A stretch of DNA of 64,000 nt, from NCBI RefSeq assembly GCF_018739865.1, contig NZ_JADOER010000004.1, positions 437,067 through 501,066 of the forward strand, in the 5' to 3' direction. The notes beneath the pieces were generated by a model, which was not told the origin of the DNA, searched no databases, and saw only the letters and a list, made by a program, of their open reading frames with translations. The DNA is from Leptothoe kymatousa TAU-MAC 1615. GTDB lineage: Bacteria; Cyanobacteriota; Cyanobacteriia; Phormidesmidales; Phormidesmidaceae. The position numbers and the translations under genes are program-made. Shown here piece by piece: positions 9,253 to 18,140 of this stretch. Each line of letters opens with the position of its first letter. The stretch's first letter is position 1.

Positions 9253-9395
9253 AACTAGCTAACCCGATGACAATTATGGGGTATGCGATGGGTCCGTTCC
9301 ATGCACCAATCGGCTGAAGATACTCAGCTGGTTGCGCTATTTTGGCGCTAATCATGGGATCAACGGGTGTCCCTTACCTATTGTTGTATCCGTTT

Positions 9396-11132
9396 ATGGT
9401 CACGCAGCCATCTAATCCCTTCCAGCGTCCACCGGCCCGTCGGCCTCGCCACTTAGCCTCGCCACGCTTTCGGCTAGTGACCGTTTGGGCCTTTTTGGTG
9501 CTGGTGATGCTAGGTCTGAGTGCTCGGCTGATACGGCTGCAGCTGGTGATGGGGGATCAGCTTAAGGTCCAAGCCCAAGAGCAGCGCCAGAGTTTACCTC
9601 AAGTGCCCCGGGCCTCCCGCCGCCCCATTATTGATCGCCAGGCCAATGTGCTAGCGGTGGATCGGGTGGTTTACACCATTTATGCCCATCCCATGTTGTT
9701 TAGCCGCTCCCGAGAGGAAATGGCGGCGACCCTGGGAAATGTGCTCAATCGTTCTCAGGACACCCTGCTGCAACGATTTCAAGAACAGGAAACCGGAATT
9801 CAGGTTGCGGTTGATGTGTCTGAAGAACTGGCCGAGCGGCTGCGCAATTTGCGGCTAGACGGCCTAGATTTATTGCCCAGTCAGCAGCGTTTTTATCCCC
9901 AGCAGGCGCTAATGTCCCAGCTGGTGGGGTATATCAATTTGGAAGGCGAGCCCCAGGCTGGGTTGGAATATGCCCTGCAAGACCAGCTGCTATATGACCT
10001 GGAGGATGTGCCCTTTCCCAATAGTTTGCAGCAGCAGCAGCCCAATCGAGATGATTTAAGGCTACAGCTAACCTTGGATAGCCGTTTGCAGCGGGTGGCC
10101 CAGCGTAATTTAGATGCCACTGTGCGGCGCTACAGCGCTAAGCAGGGGGCGCTGATTGTGATGGATAGTCGGGATGGGGCGATTTTATCCCTGGCGGTTA
10201 CGCCCACCTATGACCCCAATCGCTATTACGAAGCCAATGTGGAGCAGTTTAAGAACTGGGTCGTGAGCGATCTCTACGAGCCGGGGTCCACGTTTAAGCC
10301 AATTAATGTGGCCATTGCCCTAGAAGAAGGGTTAATTGTCCCAGATGAGTATATCTACGATGAAGGCAAGCTGGAGTATGACCAGTGGACCATTCAAAAT
10401 GTCGATTACAAGGCCGTCGGTGGACGGGGATCGATCAACATTACCGATGTACTGCGCCATTCTAGCAACGTGGGCATGGTGCACATTATGGAGCGCTTAA
10501 AGCGGTCTGATTACTACAGTTGGTTGGAAAAAATGGGGCTGGGCTCTTCCACCGGCATTGAACTGCCCGCCGAGGCCTTGGCTCAGTTGAAAAGTCGTTC
10601 CCAGTTTGTGAATAACCCGGTGGAAGCGGCCACTACGGCCTTTGGCCAGGGGTTTTCGCTCAATCCTATTCAGCTGGCACAGCTCCATAGTGCCCTGGCC
10701 AATGGCGGGCAGTTAGTGAGTCCCCACGTTGTTCGTGGGCTGGTGGATCCAGAGGGCAACCTCGCCTGGCAGCCCCAGCGCCCCGATGGCAAAAAGCTAT
10801 TTTCTAAAGAAACGACCCAGACCGTGGTCAAGATGATGGAAGCGGTGGTGGAGTCTGGGTCGGGCCAGCCAGCCCAGGTGGCTAACTATCGTTTGGGCGG
10901 TAAAACGGGGACAGCCCAAAAGGCGAATGAGTATGGCGAATATGGCGATGGTCGTTTGGTCAGCTTTGTGGGGATTTTGCCGGTTGAAAATCCTCGCTAT
11001 GTGGTGCTAGCGGTGATTGATGAACCCTTGGGGGAAGATTCCTATGGGTCTACCGTGGCCGCTCCGTTGGTTAAATCTGTGGTGGAGTCTCTGGTGGTGA
11101 TGGCTGGTGTGCCGCCGTCGACGGCTGAGTAA
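9396..11132 (+). CDS. ftsI: Penicillin-binding protein 2 / FtsI septal transpeptidase
   Basis: A monofunctional class B PBP that cross-links septal peptidoglycan. I chose ATG 9396 ([10 protein letters not shown]); TTG 9342 or ATG 9354 would add a short atypical extension. One membrane anchor lies at about residues 27-47, then a PBP dimerisation domain ([13 protein letters not shown]). The transpeptidase domain follows with GSTFK (catalytic Ser about 298), SSN in RHSSNVGMV, and KTGTAQ. Size, about 578 residues, is usual for cyanobacterial FtsI. Its last 62 bp overlap the convergent end of gmk. Confidence 0.95.
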   Translation: MVTQPSNPFQRPPARRPRHLASPRFRLVTVWAFLVLVMLGLSARLIRLQLVMGDQLKVQAQEQRQSLPQVPRASRRPIIDRQANVLAVDRVVYTIYAHPMLFSRSREEMAATLGNVLNRSQDTLLQRFQEQETGIQVAVDVSEELAERLRNLRLDGLDLLPSQQRFYPQQALMSQLVGYINLEGEPQAGLEYALQDQLLYDLEDVPFPNSLQQQQPNRDDLRLQLTLDSRLQRVAQRNLDATVRRYSAKQGALIVMDSRDGAILSLAVTPTYDPNRYYEANVEQFKNWVVSDLYEPGSTFKPINVAIALEEGLIVPDEYIYDEGKLEYDQWTIQNVDYKAVGGRGSINITDVLRHSSNVGMVHIMERLKRSDYYSWLEKMGLGSSTGIELPAEALAQLKSRSQFVNNPVEAATTAFGQGFSLNPIQLAQLHSALANGGQLVSPHVVRGLVDPEGNLAWQPQRPDGKKLFSKETTQTVVKMMEAVVESGSGQPAQVANYRLGGKTGTAQKANEYGEYGDGRLVSFVGILPVENPRYVVLAVIDEPLGEDSYGSTVAAPLVKSVVESLVVMAGVPPSTAE

Positions 11133-11730
11133 ATACGGCAAGCTCTAGTTGTTTCACGGCGAGCTCCAGATCGTCGTTCAAAATTTGAATATCAAATTCC
11201 GACGCGGCCTGGATTTCTATCTGGGCTCGGGCCATGCGTTTTGCGATCGCATCATCCGAATCCTGGCCCCGTTCTCGAATTCTGGCTTCCAACTCTTCCA
11301 CGCTGGGGGGCAACACAAAAATTTGCCGGGCGGCTGGCAGACTTTCCCGTACCTGGCGGGCCCCGTCCAATTCAATTTCTAAAATTACCGTATGGCCCCG
11401 GTCAATCATGTGTTCGAGGGGTTTGCGGGGGGTGCCGTAGAGATTGCCCGCAAACTCAGCCCATTCCAATAAGTCCCCCTGGGCCACCATCGCTTCAAAT
11501 TCAGGTCTTGAAACAAAATAATAATGTTTGCCATTTTCTTCCCCTTCGCGGGGCTGACGGGTGGTGGCCGAAATGGATAGCTGAATGTCTGGGTGTTGCC
11601 CTAGCAAGTGGCGCAGCAAGGTGCCCTTACCCACACCGCTGGGGCCAGTAAAGACAATCAATTGCCCCGTCGGTTGGGATACCCTGTTTTTAGTGGCTTG
11701 GTCATTGGGGGGGACCGATGTCGAAGGCAT
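11071..11730 (-). CDS. gmk: Guanylate kinase
   Basis: It phosphorylates GMP to GDP with ATP in purine nucleotide metabolism. The P-loop GPSGVGKGT (residues 29-37), the GMP-binding segment [18 protein letters not shown] and the [10 protein letters not shown] motif are intact. The 219-residue length includes a short N-terminal extension and a Pro/Ser-rich C-terminal tail of about 20 residues. That tail is encoded where the gene runs 62 bp into the end of ftsI on the other strand. pcyA lies upstream on the same strand. Confidence 0.95.
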   Translation of the reverse strand: MPSTSVPPNDQATKNRVSQPTGQLIVFTGPSGVGKGTLLRHLLGQHPDIQLSISATTRQPREGEENGKHYYFVSRPEFEAMVAQGDLLEWAEFAGNLYGTPRKPLEHMIDRGHTVILEIELDGARQVRESLPAARQIFVLPPSVEELEARIRERGQDSDDAIAKRMARAQIEIQAASEFDIQILNDDLELAVKQLELAVFTQPSTAAHQPSPPETPPQI

Positions 11731-11904
11731 GGCAAATCTCGAAAAAATAGCAGTGACACATCCTCAGGCCAGGCCCCTCTGGGCACCGATGCCTTCAGAT
11801 CTCCGTTGTAGCAGATAGAGCCATAAAGCTCTGGACAATTTTGCTCCAGCAATGGCGCACTAGCCATGGCCGGGGAATGCCCGAAAACCTATGGTGCCCT
11901 GGAG

Positions 11905-12639
11905 TTACTCCGGAGGCAAGTCAAACAGCACCGTGGTCATGTAGCGCTCGGCCCAGTCTGAATCGAAGGCTTTTTCTAAAATGCGACGGGTTTTATCGTT
12001 TTGTTGCTGCTGGGTGCAATAGTTGCGTTGCCCCGCCAAAATGCTGGCCCGCTGGTTGGGGGTGGCCGGTGTGGCCACCGCCTGGTGGCAGTGCACGGTG
12101 AGATAGTGTTGGACCTGATCTAAAAAGCGGCGATGTTCCTGCTCATCAACGGGTTTGATAAAACAGCAATAGTCCGAAAAAATATGGCCCCAGCTGGGTA
12201 ATTCCCTGGGTTGGGCATAGCCGGATGTGCCGGTGCCCTGTAGGGCCAGGTTATAGGCGGCTGGCAGCCCCTGGGGGCTGGTGGGGGACAGATCGACCAC
12301 GGCGGCACTAATCTGACCGCGCCCGCTGACAATGTCGCAGCCAAACATGGGTAGAGCGTACTCGGGGCGGGGGAACATAACGCAGTGGAGAATGTCCAGA
12401 TTGGGGCCCACCTTGGCTAGCTCTAGGTGTAATTTTCGAAATTCTGGAGTTTGATAACAGGAATTTTCAATGACCAGCCGTTCGCCCTCTAAACGGCTCT
12501 CGACATAGCCCAGGTCTGCCGGTAGATGGTAAGGCGATAGGTTCAGGGTGCGGTGCCAGGTCGCTTCAATAATATCAGCCAGTTCGGATATGACTGCATG
12601 CTGAGACTGGCGGATGGAAGACTTTACCGTAATCGACAT
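11905..12639 (-). CDS. pcyA: Phycocyanobilin:ferredoxin oxidoreductase
   Basis: It reduces biliverdin IX-alpha in two two-electron steps to phycocyanobilin, the chromophore of phycobiliproteins and cyanobacterial phytochromes. The 244-residue length is typical. The active-site region DILHCVMFPRPEYALPMFGC followed by DIVSGRGQ holds the conserved His and Asp used for proton transfer. SWGHIFSDYC matches the substrate-binding segment. It is followed on the same strand by gmk (about 175 bp gap). The heme oxygenase gene that supplies its substrate is about 4 kb away. Confidence 0.96.
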   Translation of the reverse strand: MSITVKSSIRQSQHAVISELADIIEATWHRTLNLSPYHLPADLGYVESRLEGERLVIENSCYQTPEFRKLHLELAKVGPNLDILHCVMFPRPEYALPMFGCDIVSGRGQISAAVVDLSPTSPQGLPAAYNLALQGTGTSGYAQPRELPSWGHIFSDYCCFIKPVDEQEHRRFLDQVQHYLTVHCHQAVATPATPNQRASILAGQRNYCTQQQQNDKTRRILEKAFDSDWAERYMTTVLFDLPPE

Positions 12640-13159
12640 GGATGAGTGTTCAGTTCACCTAGTAAATGGATTGGACTGCACCATTAGAAAACGGTATCGT
12701 CGCAGAAAAATAACCAACAGCCGTATTGACCTTAAGTATGACTGGCCGTTTACGAATTGCAATATGTCAACCGGTTACAGAGAGTTTGTACCCAGAATCA
12801 GCAATCCCGCTTAATCCATTTTACAGCAGTGCCTAGGCCTCAGACAGGATTACCGCTGTATGTGCCAAATCATCAGTCGATTCCTGATGTTGACTTTTTC
12901 GTGGGGAAAAGATGGATATGCAATTGTTTACTCCCTTAGGGATAGCTGTCGTTGCTGATTGAGAGGATAGATTGCTTCTGCTAACTCGCTTTGGAGCATT
13001 GAGTTTACAGAATACACCTTCTTAAATCCGATTGAGGATTAGCGACGACAAAGTTTAAGGGTCTTTCACAGGTTATCTCAACTGGTGTCTGAATGCTGGT
13101 TGTTTAATCGTGCCCTTACTTTTGTTGCCCGTTCTTTTCACACTTTTTTCGTCTGCGCT
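12640..13159. other. Divergent intergenic region between pcyA and the TPR gene
   Basis: I see no supported gene or strong hairpin. It should hold the promoters of pcyA and of the TPR gene. An in-frame GTG at 13085 could start the TPR protein earlier. Confidence 0.45.
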
Positions 13160-15103
13160 ATGGTGGCCACGCAACTTAGAACTCGCCAGGTCTTGGGGTT
13201 AAATCAACGTCAGTATGAAGGCCTTAAAACCTCACTTCAGCTTAATCTCCGGCGTCAGCTTTTGATCGCAGTGTGCGACAGCGATACCCTGCAGCACCAG
13301 CTGGTGGATCGGCTCCGTTCAGATTTGGCCACCTTGAGTCCCGCTTTGGATGACTTTGGGTCTGTGGCCATAGAGCAGTTGACCTTTGACCCCCGTCAGC
13401 CAGATTTGGTGGTGCAGTTGGTGCACTGGCTGAAGCAAGCTCCTAAGCCTACGCCCCATTTGCAGGTGGTGGGTTTGGAGGCGATGACCCACCAGTCTAT
13501 GCGATCGCAAAACCATTTCCTGCGGTCCCTGGAAAATATTCAATCCCTGCTACCCCATTTAGACAGCAGCCTGGTGATCTGGGTATCGTGGCCCTGGTAC
13601 CGCACCCTAGAAAAATCTGCCCCCGAGTTTTGGCAGTGGCGCAGTGGTGTGTTCACCTTTGTGAGCGAACCCGTCAATGGGGTGCCGGAATCGGCTGCGA
13701 CACCGATGGTGAATGGCCTTTACGGTGAAACCCCCACCAGTGAACCCGATGCGGACATTTGGCAAATTCTCAGTGAAGATTTAGCCCAGCTAGATCGGGC
13801 CTCTGGGGCTCAACAAGAGACCCAAACCGTGCCCCAGGAAGGGCGTTCCGTCGCTGCCGACGGCCCTGCACCAGCCGGTGGCACAAATATCATCAACTTG
13901 GAGAATCCCCTAGAATTTTTGGCCCAGCGGGAGAGTGAAGGGGCAGATGCGGCGGAACTCGTCGAGGGCTATCGCACCCTTGGGCATCACTATCGAGATG
14001 TGATTGAAGCGGGGACGATAACGCCCAACCTATTGGATATTGCCATTGCGACCTTTGATCGATATCTGCACTGGCTACCGGAAGGGGATACCCAGCGTGC
14101 TGCCGGGCTGAATGATCTAGGTACATTGCATTGGCTTCAGGCCCAACACCAACGCGATCGCACTGCCCTGGTGGCTGGCATGAAACACAGCGCCGACCTA
14201 TACAAAACCGGGCTGCAATATGCGGATGCGGACGGCGAAATCAGCAGTCGTCTCCACGGCAATTTGGGGGCTGTGTACAGCGCATTAGCCAACTATGACG
14301 ACTCCGTCACCCACCTCAAAGCAGCCGTGAATGCCTATCGTCAGGCCCTGCCCTTTAGCTCCATAGAAACCGCCCCTGAAGAATATGGCATGTTGCAAAA
14401 CAGCCTGGGCTCCGTGTACTGGAAGCTGGCCTATTATGAGCAGCCCAAGTCCTACCTCCACCGTGCCATTGCCGCCTATAACGAAGCCCTACGCTGCCAC
14501 AATCCTGAAACCTCTCCCCTAGACTATGCTGCCGTGCAAAACAATCTCGGCATTGCCTACTGGAGTTTATCGCGCCACGAACGGCCGATCTTTTTGCTCA
14601 AGCATGCCATTGCCGCCTACCGTGATGCGCTGAACTATCGGACGCCGGCAACGGATGCGGCCGCCTGTGCCAGCACCTATAACAATCTGGGCACCGCGTT
14701 TTGGGAATTGGCGAACCACCCTGAGGCCCCAGCCGATCCCCAGGGGCGCTATAAGCAAAACGCAGTGATTGCCTACGAAGCGGCCCTGAAAGCGTCGGAG
14801 TTGGCTCCCTCTAGTTTAGATTTAGCCTCCATTCGCCATTGTTTGGGCAGTATTTACGACAAAATGGCGCGGGGTATGGAAACCGACCCAGAACTGGTGG
14901 CGGCCCATTTAACCCGCGCCTTAGAACACTATGTCGTGGCGCTAAAAACCACACCGAAGGAGGCGGCCACCTACGAGCCTATGTTTAAGTCCCTGGTGCG
15001 CAATGTGTCTAGCCACTATGAACTCCTAGGCATGGATGGCCAAAAGCAGGCCATGAATCAGGTCCCCGCCGAACTGCTGCCTGAGGTGATGTTGAAGGTA
15101 TAG
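13160..15103 (+). CDS. Tetratricopeptide-repeat protein
   Basis: About 647 residues from ATG 13160; GTG 13085 would add 25 hydrophobic residues. The N-terminal 200 residues (MVATQLRTRQVLGLNQRQYE onward) resemble the nucleotide-binding-like module found at the front of some cyanobacterial TPR proteins, but no P-loop is visible. After a Ser/Gln/Pro linker, residues from about 270 form a series of TPRs, seen in repeated patterns such as NLGAVYSALANYDDSV, NSLGSVYWKLAYYEQP, NNLGIAYWSLSRHERP and NNLGTAFWELANHPEA. TPRs mediate protein-protein contacts. There is no signal peptide. The function is unknown. Confidence 0.8.
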   Translation: MVATQLRTRQVLGLNQRQYEGLKTSLQLNLRRQLLIAVCDSDTLQHQLVDRLRSDLATLSPALDDFGSVAIEQLTFDPRQPDLVVQLVHWLKQAPKPTPHLQVVGLEAMTHQSMRSQNHFLRSLENIQSLLPHLDSSLVIWVSWPWYRTLEKSAPEFWQWRSGVFTFVSEPVNGVPESAATPMVNGLYGETPTSEPDADIWQILSEDLAQLDRASGAQQETQTVPQEGRSVAADGPAPAGGTNIINLENPLEFLAQRESEGADAAELVEGYRTLGHHYRDVIEAGTITPNLLDIAIATFDRYLHWLPEGDTQRAAGLNDLGTLHWLQAQHQRDRTALVAGMKHSADLYKTGLQYADADGEISSRLHGNLGAVYSALANYDDSVTHLKAAVNAYRQALPFSSIETAPEEYGMLQNSLGSVYWKLAYYEQPKSYLHRAIAAYNEALRCHNPETSPLDYAAVQNNLGIAYWSLSRHERPIFLLKHAIAAYRDALNYRTPATDAAACASTYNNLGTAFWELANHPEAPADPQGRYKQNAVIAYEAALKASELAPSSLDLASIRHCLGSIYDKMARGMETDPELVAAHLTRALEHYVVALKTTPKEAATYEPMFKSLVRNVSSHYELLGMDGQKQAMNQVPAELLPEVMLKV

Positions 15104-15152
15104 GGCTGGGTATACACAGGCCCTGGAGACTAGCACTCACGAGGGAAGGCGA

Positions 15153-15533
15153 TTATCCCTTAGAATTGGCCAGTTTTGGGGCTGATTTAGCTAATACGGC
15201 CTGCAGTTCCTTGGTTAGATCATTGTCGTTACGATGGGCCTCCCAAGGACCGCTGTGTTTGGCATCGAATTGCCATTGCCCGGTGATGTGATTGCCATCT
15301 TCTGAGACGGTGCCGCTATATTGGATGGTGTAGGTGGGGTTGTTGAAATATTGTTTGGAAAAGGTGATGCGTCGACCTGTGACGTCTCCCTGAATTTGAG
15401 CTTCTCCCAGGGGGCCATCGTCCATGGTGCGCCCACTTAGACTATTGTGGGCTTGGACAAAAGTGGCCTCGAAGCGAGTGGGAGTCTCTGCTTGCCAATA
15501 AGAGCCGAGCCAGGAACCGGTGAGTTCAGCCAT
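15153..15533 (-). CDS. Small beta-rich hypothetical protein
   Basis: About 126 residues from ATG 15533 (MAELTGSWLGSYWQ), with GAGGAC upstream. It shows alternating short strands with Gly-Trp turns (GSWLGSYW, ITGQWQFDAKHSGPWEAHR), like a small antiparallel beta-barrel. The last 20 residues look helical. I do not recognise a family. It has no signal peptide. It is convergent with the TPR gene. Confidence 0.65.
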   Translation of the reverse strand: MAELTGSWLGSYWQAETPTRFEATFVQAHNSLSGRTMDDGPLGEAQIQGDVTGRRITFSKQYFNNPTYTIQYSGTVSEDGNHITGQWQFDAKHSGPWEAHRNDNDLTKELQAVLAKSAPKLANSKG

Positions 15534-15760
15534 TGCTATGTGTCCTCGCGCCAGCATTGCGCCATATCACTATTATTCTTGATTGTGCGATAACTGGCTT
15601 GATTTGGCGCGTTGATTTGGCGTTGATTTTATTGACCCGTTGATGGGGGCGTTGACGGTCTCCATAAAATTGAATAAATGCCCATATTTTCAGATGATAG
15701 ATGGGCACTTCAGTTTCCCCAAGGCTGAGACCCTACTGTTCCTTTGTTACCCTTCGTCCC

Positions 15761-16603
15761 ATGGCGTTGTTTCTTATTTTTGCCCTGTTGGTTGCATTTA
15801 TTGCGATCGCATTTGCCCTCCAAAACGATCAGCTGATCAACATCAACCTTTTTGTCTGGCAGCTGCAGGATCAACATCTAGCCACCGTATTATTAGCCAC
15901 CTCTGGGTTAGGCGTTTTGTTTGGCTTACTCGTCACCATTCCCGCCTTCCTCAAACGAGAGTGGCGGATCTCCCGCAGCAAAAAACAAACCCACAGTTTA
16001 GAAGATCAGCTCTTAGCTAAACAGCAGGAAGTCGAGAGCCAGACCCGCAGAGCTAGTACCCTACGCCACAGCTACCAAAATCTGCTGCAATCCCTAGACC
16101 TCCTCGATAACACCACCGGTTTCGTCAGCGATGCCGCCGTATCGCGCACCACCCGTTCCTTGCTGCAGCAAATGCCCCAGGGGCAGCTTCCGTCCGTTGG
16201 CCTATTGTTGGTGCAGCCCCAACCCCGCCAGAGCCTTGCCAGCGACCTCAAAAAAGAACAAGCCCTCTGGTCTGCCGTTGCCCAAATTTTGCAGCACAAT
16301 TTAACCGTAGATGCCTGGTTATTTAGCAATAATCAAGGGCTATTCACCTGTAGCCTGACCGGGCTGGACCTAAAAGCCGTCAACCAATATGCAGAAACCC
16401 TACGGTCTGTCCTCACCAATGAGCCCGTAACCCTTAGCGATGGCACCCAAACGGCTTTGGATGTCAACATTGGCGGGGCGGTGACCGATACTGAACACCC
16501 CACCACCGATGAGCGGCTCCTAATCGCCAAGGCCGAAGAATCCCTGGCCCTAGCGCAGAAACGAGGTCGAAACCGTCTCCGTATTATCTGGGTAACCGAT
16601 TAG
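15761..16603 (+). CDS. LapA-domain membrane protein with degenerate GGDEF-like C-terminus
   Basis: About 280 residues from ATG 15761. Two membrane segments (about 1-22 and 39-63) around a short loop with FALQNDQLININLFVW match LapA/DUF1049 proteins. A helical, likely coiled-coil stretch follows (about 70-115). The C-terminal 150 residues end with LLIAKAEESLALAQKRGRNR, the usual last helix and turn of GGDEF domains, preceded by AVNQYAETLRSVL and ALDVNIGGAV in the right order. The GGDEF signature itself is replaced by FSNNQGLF, so no diguanylate cyclase activity is expected. LapA proteins act in envelope assembly. Confidence 0.75.
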   Translation: MALFLIFALLVAFIAIAFALQNDQLININLFVWQLQDQHLATVLLATSGLGVLFGLLVTIPAFLKREWRISRSKKQTHSLEDQLLAKQQEVESQTRRASTLRHSYQNLLQSLDLLDNTTGFVSDAAVSRTTRSLLQQMPQGQLPSVGLLLVQPQPRQSLASDLKKEQALWSAVAQILQHNLTVDAWLFSNNQGLFTCSLTGLDLKAVNQYAETLRSVLTNEPVTLSDGTQTALDVNIGGAVTDTEHPTTDERLLIAKAEESLALAQKRGRNRLRIIWVTD

Positions 16604-16824
16604 GTGCTTTAGTCATGGATTCAGAATTTTTCTGTTAATTTTTTTACCAAGCTGAAAAAGCATAAAGCCTGGTTTTTCAACGGTTATGAGTATTTTTACT
16701 CACTAATTCTAAGGATCCCAAAGCGTATTCCTAGACACAGACTTCTTGAGCCCAGTACCGTTGGTGCATAAGATAAAGCTAACGACTGAGTTTAAGAAAA
16801 TCTAAAGGAGCAGGAGGTATCCCT

Positions 16825-17778
16825 ATGGCAGAACGCCCAATTATCCTTGGTATTGTAGGAGACAGTGCCGCCGGTAAAACTACTCTGACTCGCGGGATTG
16901 CTCAGGTTCTGGGTGAGCATGACGTAACAACCATTTGTACTGACGACTACCACCGTTACGATCGCCAACAGCGTAAAGAAATGGGAATTTCTGCGCTGCA
17001 CCCCGATTGCAACTATGTGGACATCATTGAGCAGCACCTAGAGCTGCTTCGTCAGGGCGAACCTATTCTGAAGCCCATCTACAACCACACCACCGGTGAG
17101 TTTGATGCGCCAGAATATATCGAACCTAAGAAGTTTGTGATCGTTGAAGGCTTGTTGGGCTATTCTAGCCAGCGAGCTCGCAACGCTTACGACGTTAAGG
17201 TCTATCTAGCTCCCCCCGAAGATCTGCGCACCAAGTGGAAAATCAAGCGTGATACGCGCAAGCGTGGCTATGACGAGACTGCTGTATTAGCTGCCTTGGC
17301 TGCCCGTGAGCCCGACTCCGAGGCCTTTATCCGTCCCCAGCGTAAGTGGGCTGATGTGGTAGTCACCTTTTACCCCCCAGAGAATCCCGAAGAAGCGGCC
17401 AACGATCTGCTGCTCAACGTGAATCTGATTCTGCGCCCCACGATCCCTCACCCCGATTTCACCGACATCCTCGATAGCGACTTGGGTAAGGCGATTCGTC
17501 TGGGGCTAGAGCGTGACATGGGTAAGCCTGTGGACGTTCTATCCATCGATGGCCATGCCACTCCTGAGCAGGTTCAGCAGCTAGAGCGCACCCTGTGCAG
17601 CGATGTCCCTTATCTGGGTCAGTTCTGTAGCCTCGAAGGCAACCAGGAAGTGGGTAAGATTGTCGGCACCACCGGTGAAACTTTGCAGAGCTATCCCCTA
17701 GCCCTGACTCAGCTTTTGATCACCTATCACATGCTGATGGCCATGGGGAGTGCTGGCAAGGTTAAGGTCGCTGCATAA
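16825..17778 (+). CDS. Phosphoribulokinase-family paralogue lacking the first regulatory cysteine
   Basis: A P-loop kinase of the phosphoribulokinase/uridine kinase family, 317 residues, with two strong Shine-Dalgarno motifs (AAGGAG, AGGAGG) before ATG 16825. P-loop GDSAAGKTT is at about residues 12-20. The canonical Calvin-cycle enzyme reads GDSGCGKST there, where Cys19 forms the redox disulfide. The second cysteine survives in ICTDDYHRYDR. The PIYNHTTGEFD and VIVEGLLGY motifs are intact. By my recollection this is the second PRK-like group of cyanobacteria rather than the CP12-bound Prk. Substrate specificity is uncertain. A terminator follows at 17976-18012. Confidence 0.85.
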   Translation: MAERPIILGIVGDSAAGKTTLTRGIAQVLGEHDVTTICTDDYHRYDRQQRKEMGISALHPDCNYVDIIEQHLELLRQGEPILKPIYNHTTGEFDAPEYIEPKKFVIVEGLLGYSSQRARNAYDVKVYLAPPEDLRTKWKIKRDTRKRGYDETAVLAALAAREPDSEAFIRPQRKWADVVVTFYPPENPEEAANDLLLNVNLILRPTIPHPDFTDILDSDLGKAIRLGLERDMGKPVDVLSIDGHATPEQVQQLERTLCSDVPYLGQFCSLEGNQEVGKIVGTTGETLQSYPLALTQLLITYHMLMAMGSAGKVKVAA

Positions 17779-17875
17779 ACAATTCCGTTGCTAATTCTTT
17801 GCGGGATGATTCTATTTGCCACATTTAGGCAATCCGCCAGTGGTGCAGGTCGTTTTATCCTTTGGGTTAGCAGCG

Positions 17876-17950
17876 GTAGGTGCCAAGCCTATGCTTGGCC
17901 GTAGGTGCCAAGCCTATGCTTAGCCGTAGGTGCCAAACATAGGTTTGGCC
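17876..17950. repeat. Three tandem 25-bp palindromic repeats
   Basis: Units run 17876-17900, 17901-17925 and 17926-17950. Each starts GTAGGTGCC and contains a 7-bp stem with a 4-nt loop. Units 1 and 2 use GCCAAGC/GCTTGGC (unit 2 has one mismatch). Unit 3 uses GCCAAAC/GTTTGGC, a compensatory GC to AT change. They lie between the PRK-like gene and its terminator. Confidence 0.85.
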
Positions 17951-17975
17951 GTGGGCCTACTGACAATTTTGGAAA

Positions 17976-18012
17976 AAACGCTCTCCAGAGAGAATCCGGA
18001 GGGCGTTTCTTT
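17976..18012 (+). terminator. Terminator after the PRK-like gene
   Basis: AAACGCTCTCC (17976-17986) pairs with GGAGGGCGTTT (17998-18008), with one G-T wobble and an 11-nt loop, followed by CTTTT. The stem is preceded by As, so it may also work on the other strand. Confidence 0.85.
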
Positions 18013-18140
18013 TGGTGTTTGGCCAGCCATAGCCATTAAGGGAAAACCAGCTTCTGGGTAATGTACGAGTGCCGGAGCCCATGCCGTATGCCACAATGGC
18101 CCTGCATCATCATGTTGCGTGGCCTTAGGCCTGCTCTACC

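Noticed and set aside
16653..16679. Weak A/T-only stem after the LapA-type gene as a terminator
   Set aside because: TGAAAAA/TTTTTCA has almost no GC and no following T-run beyond the arm. The signal is too weak to annotate.
17876..17950. CRISPR array
   Set aside because: The units abut directly without spacers, and only three are present. No cas genes are near.
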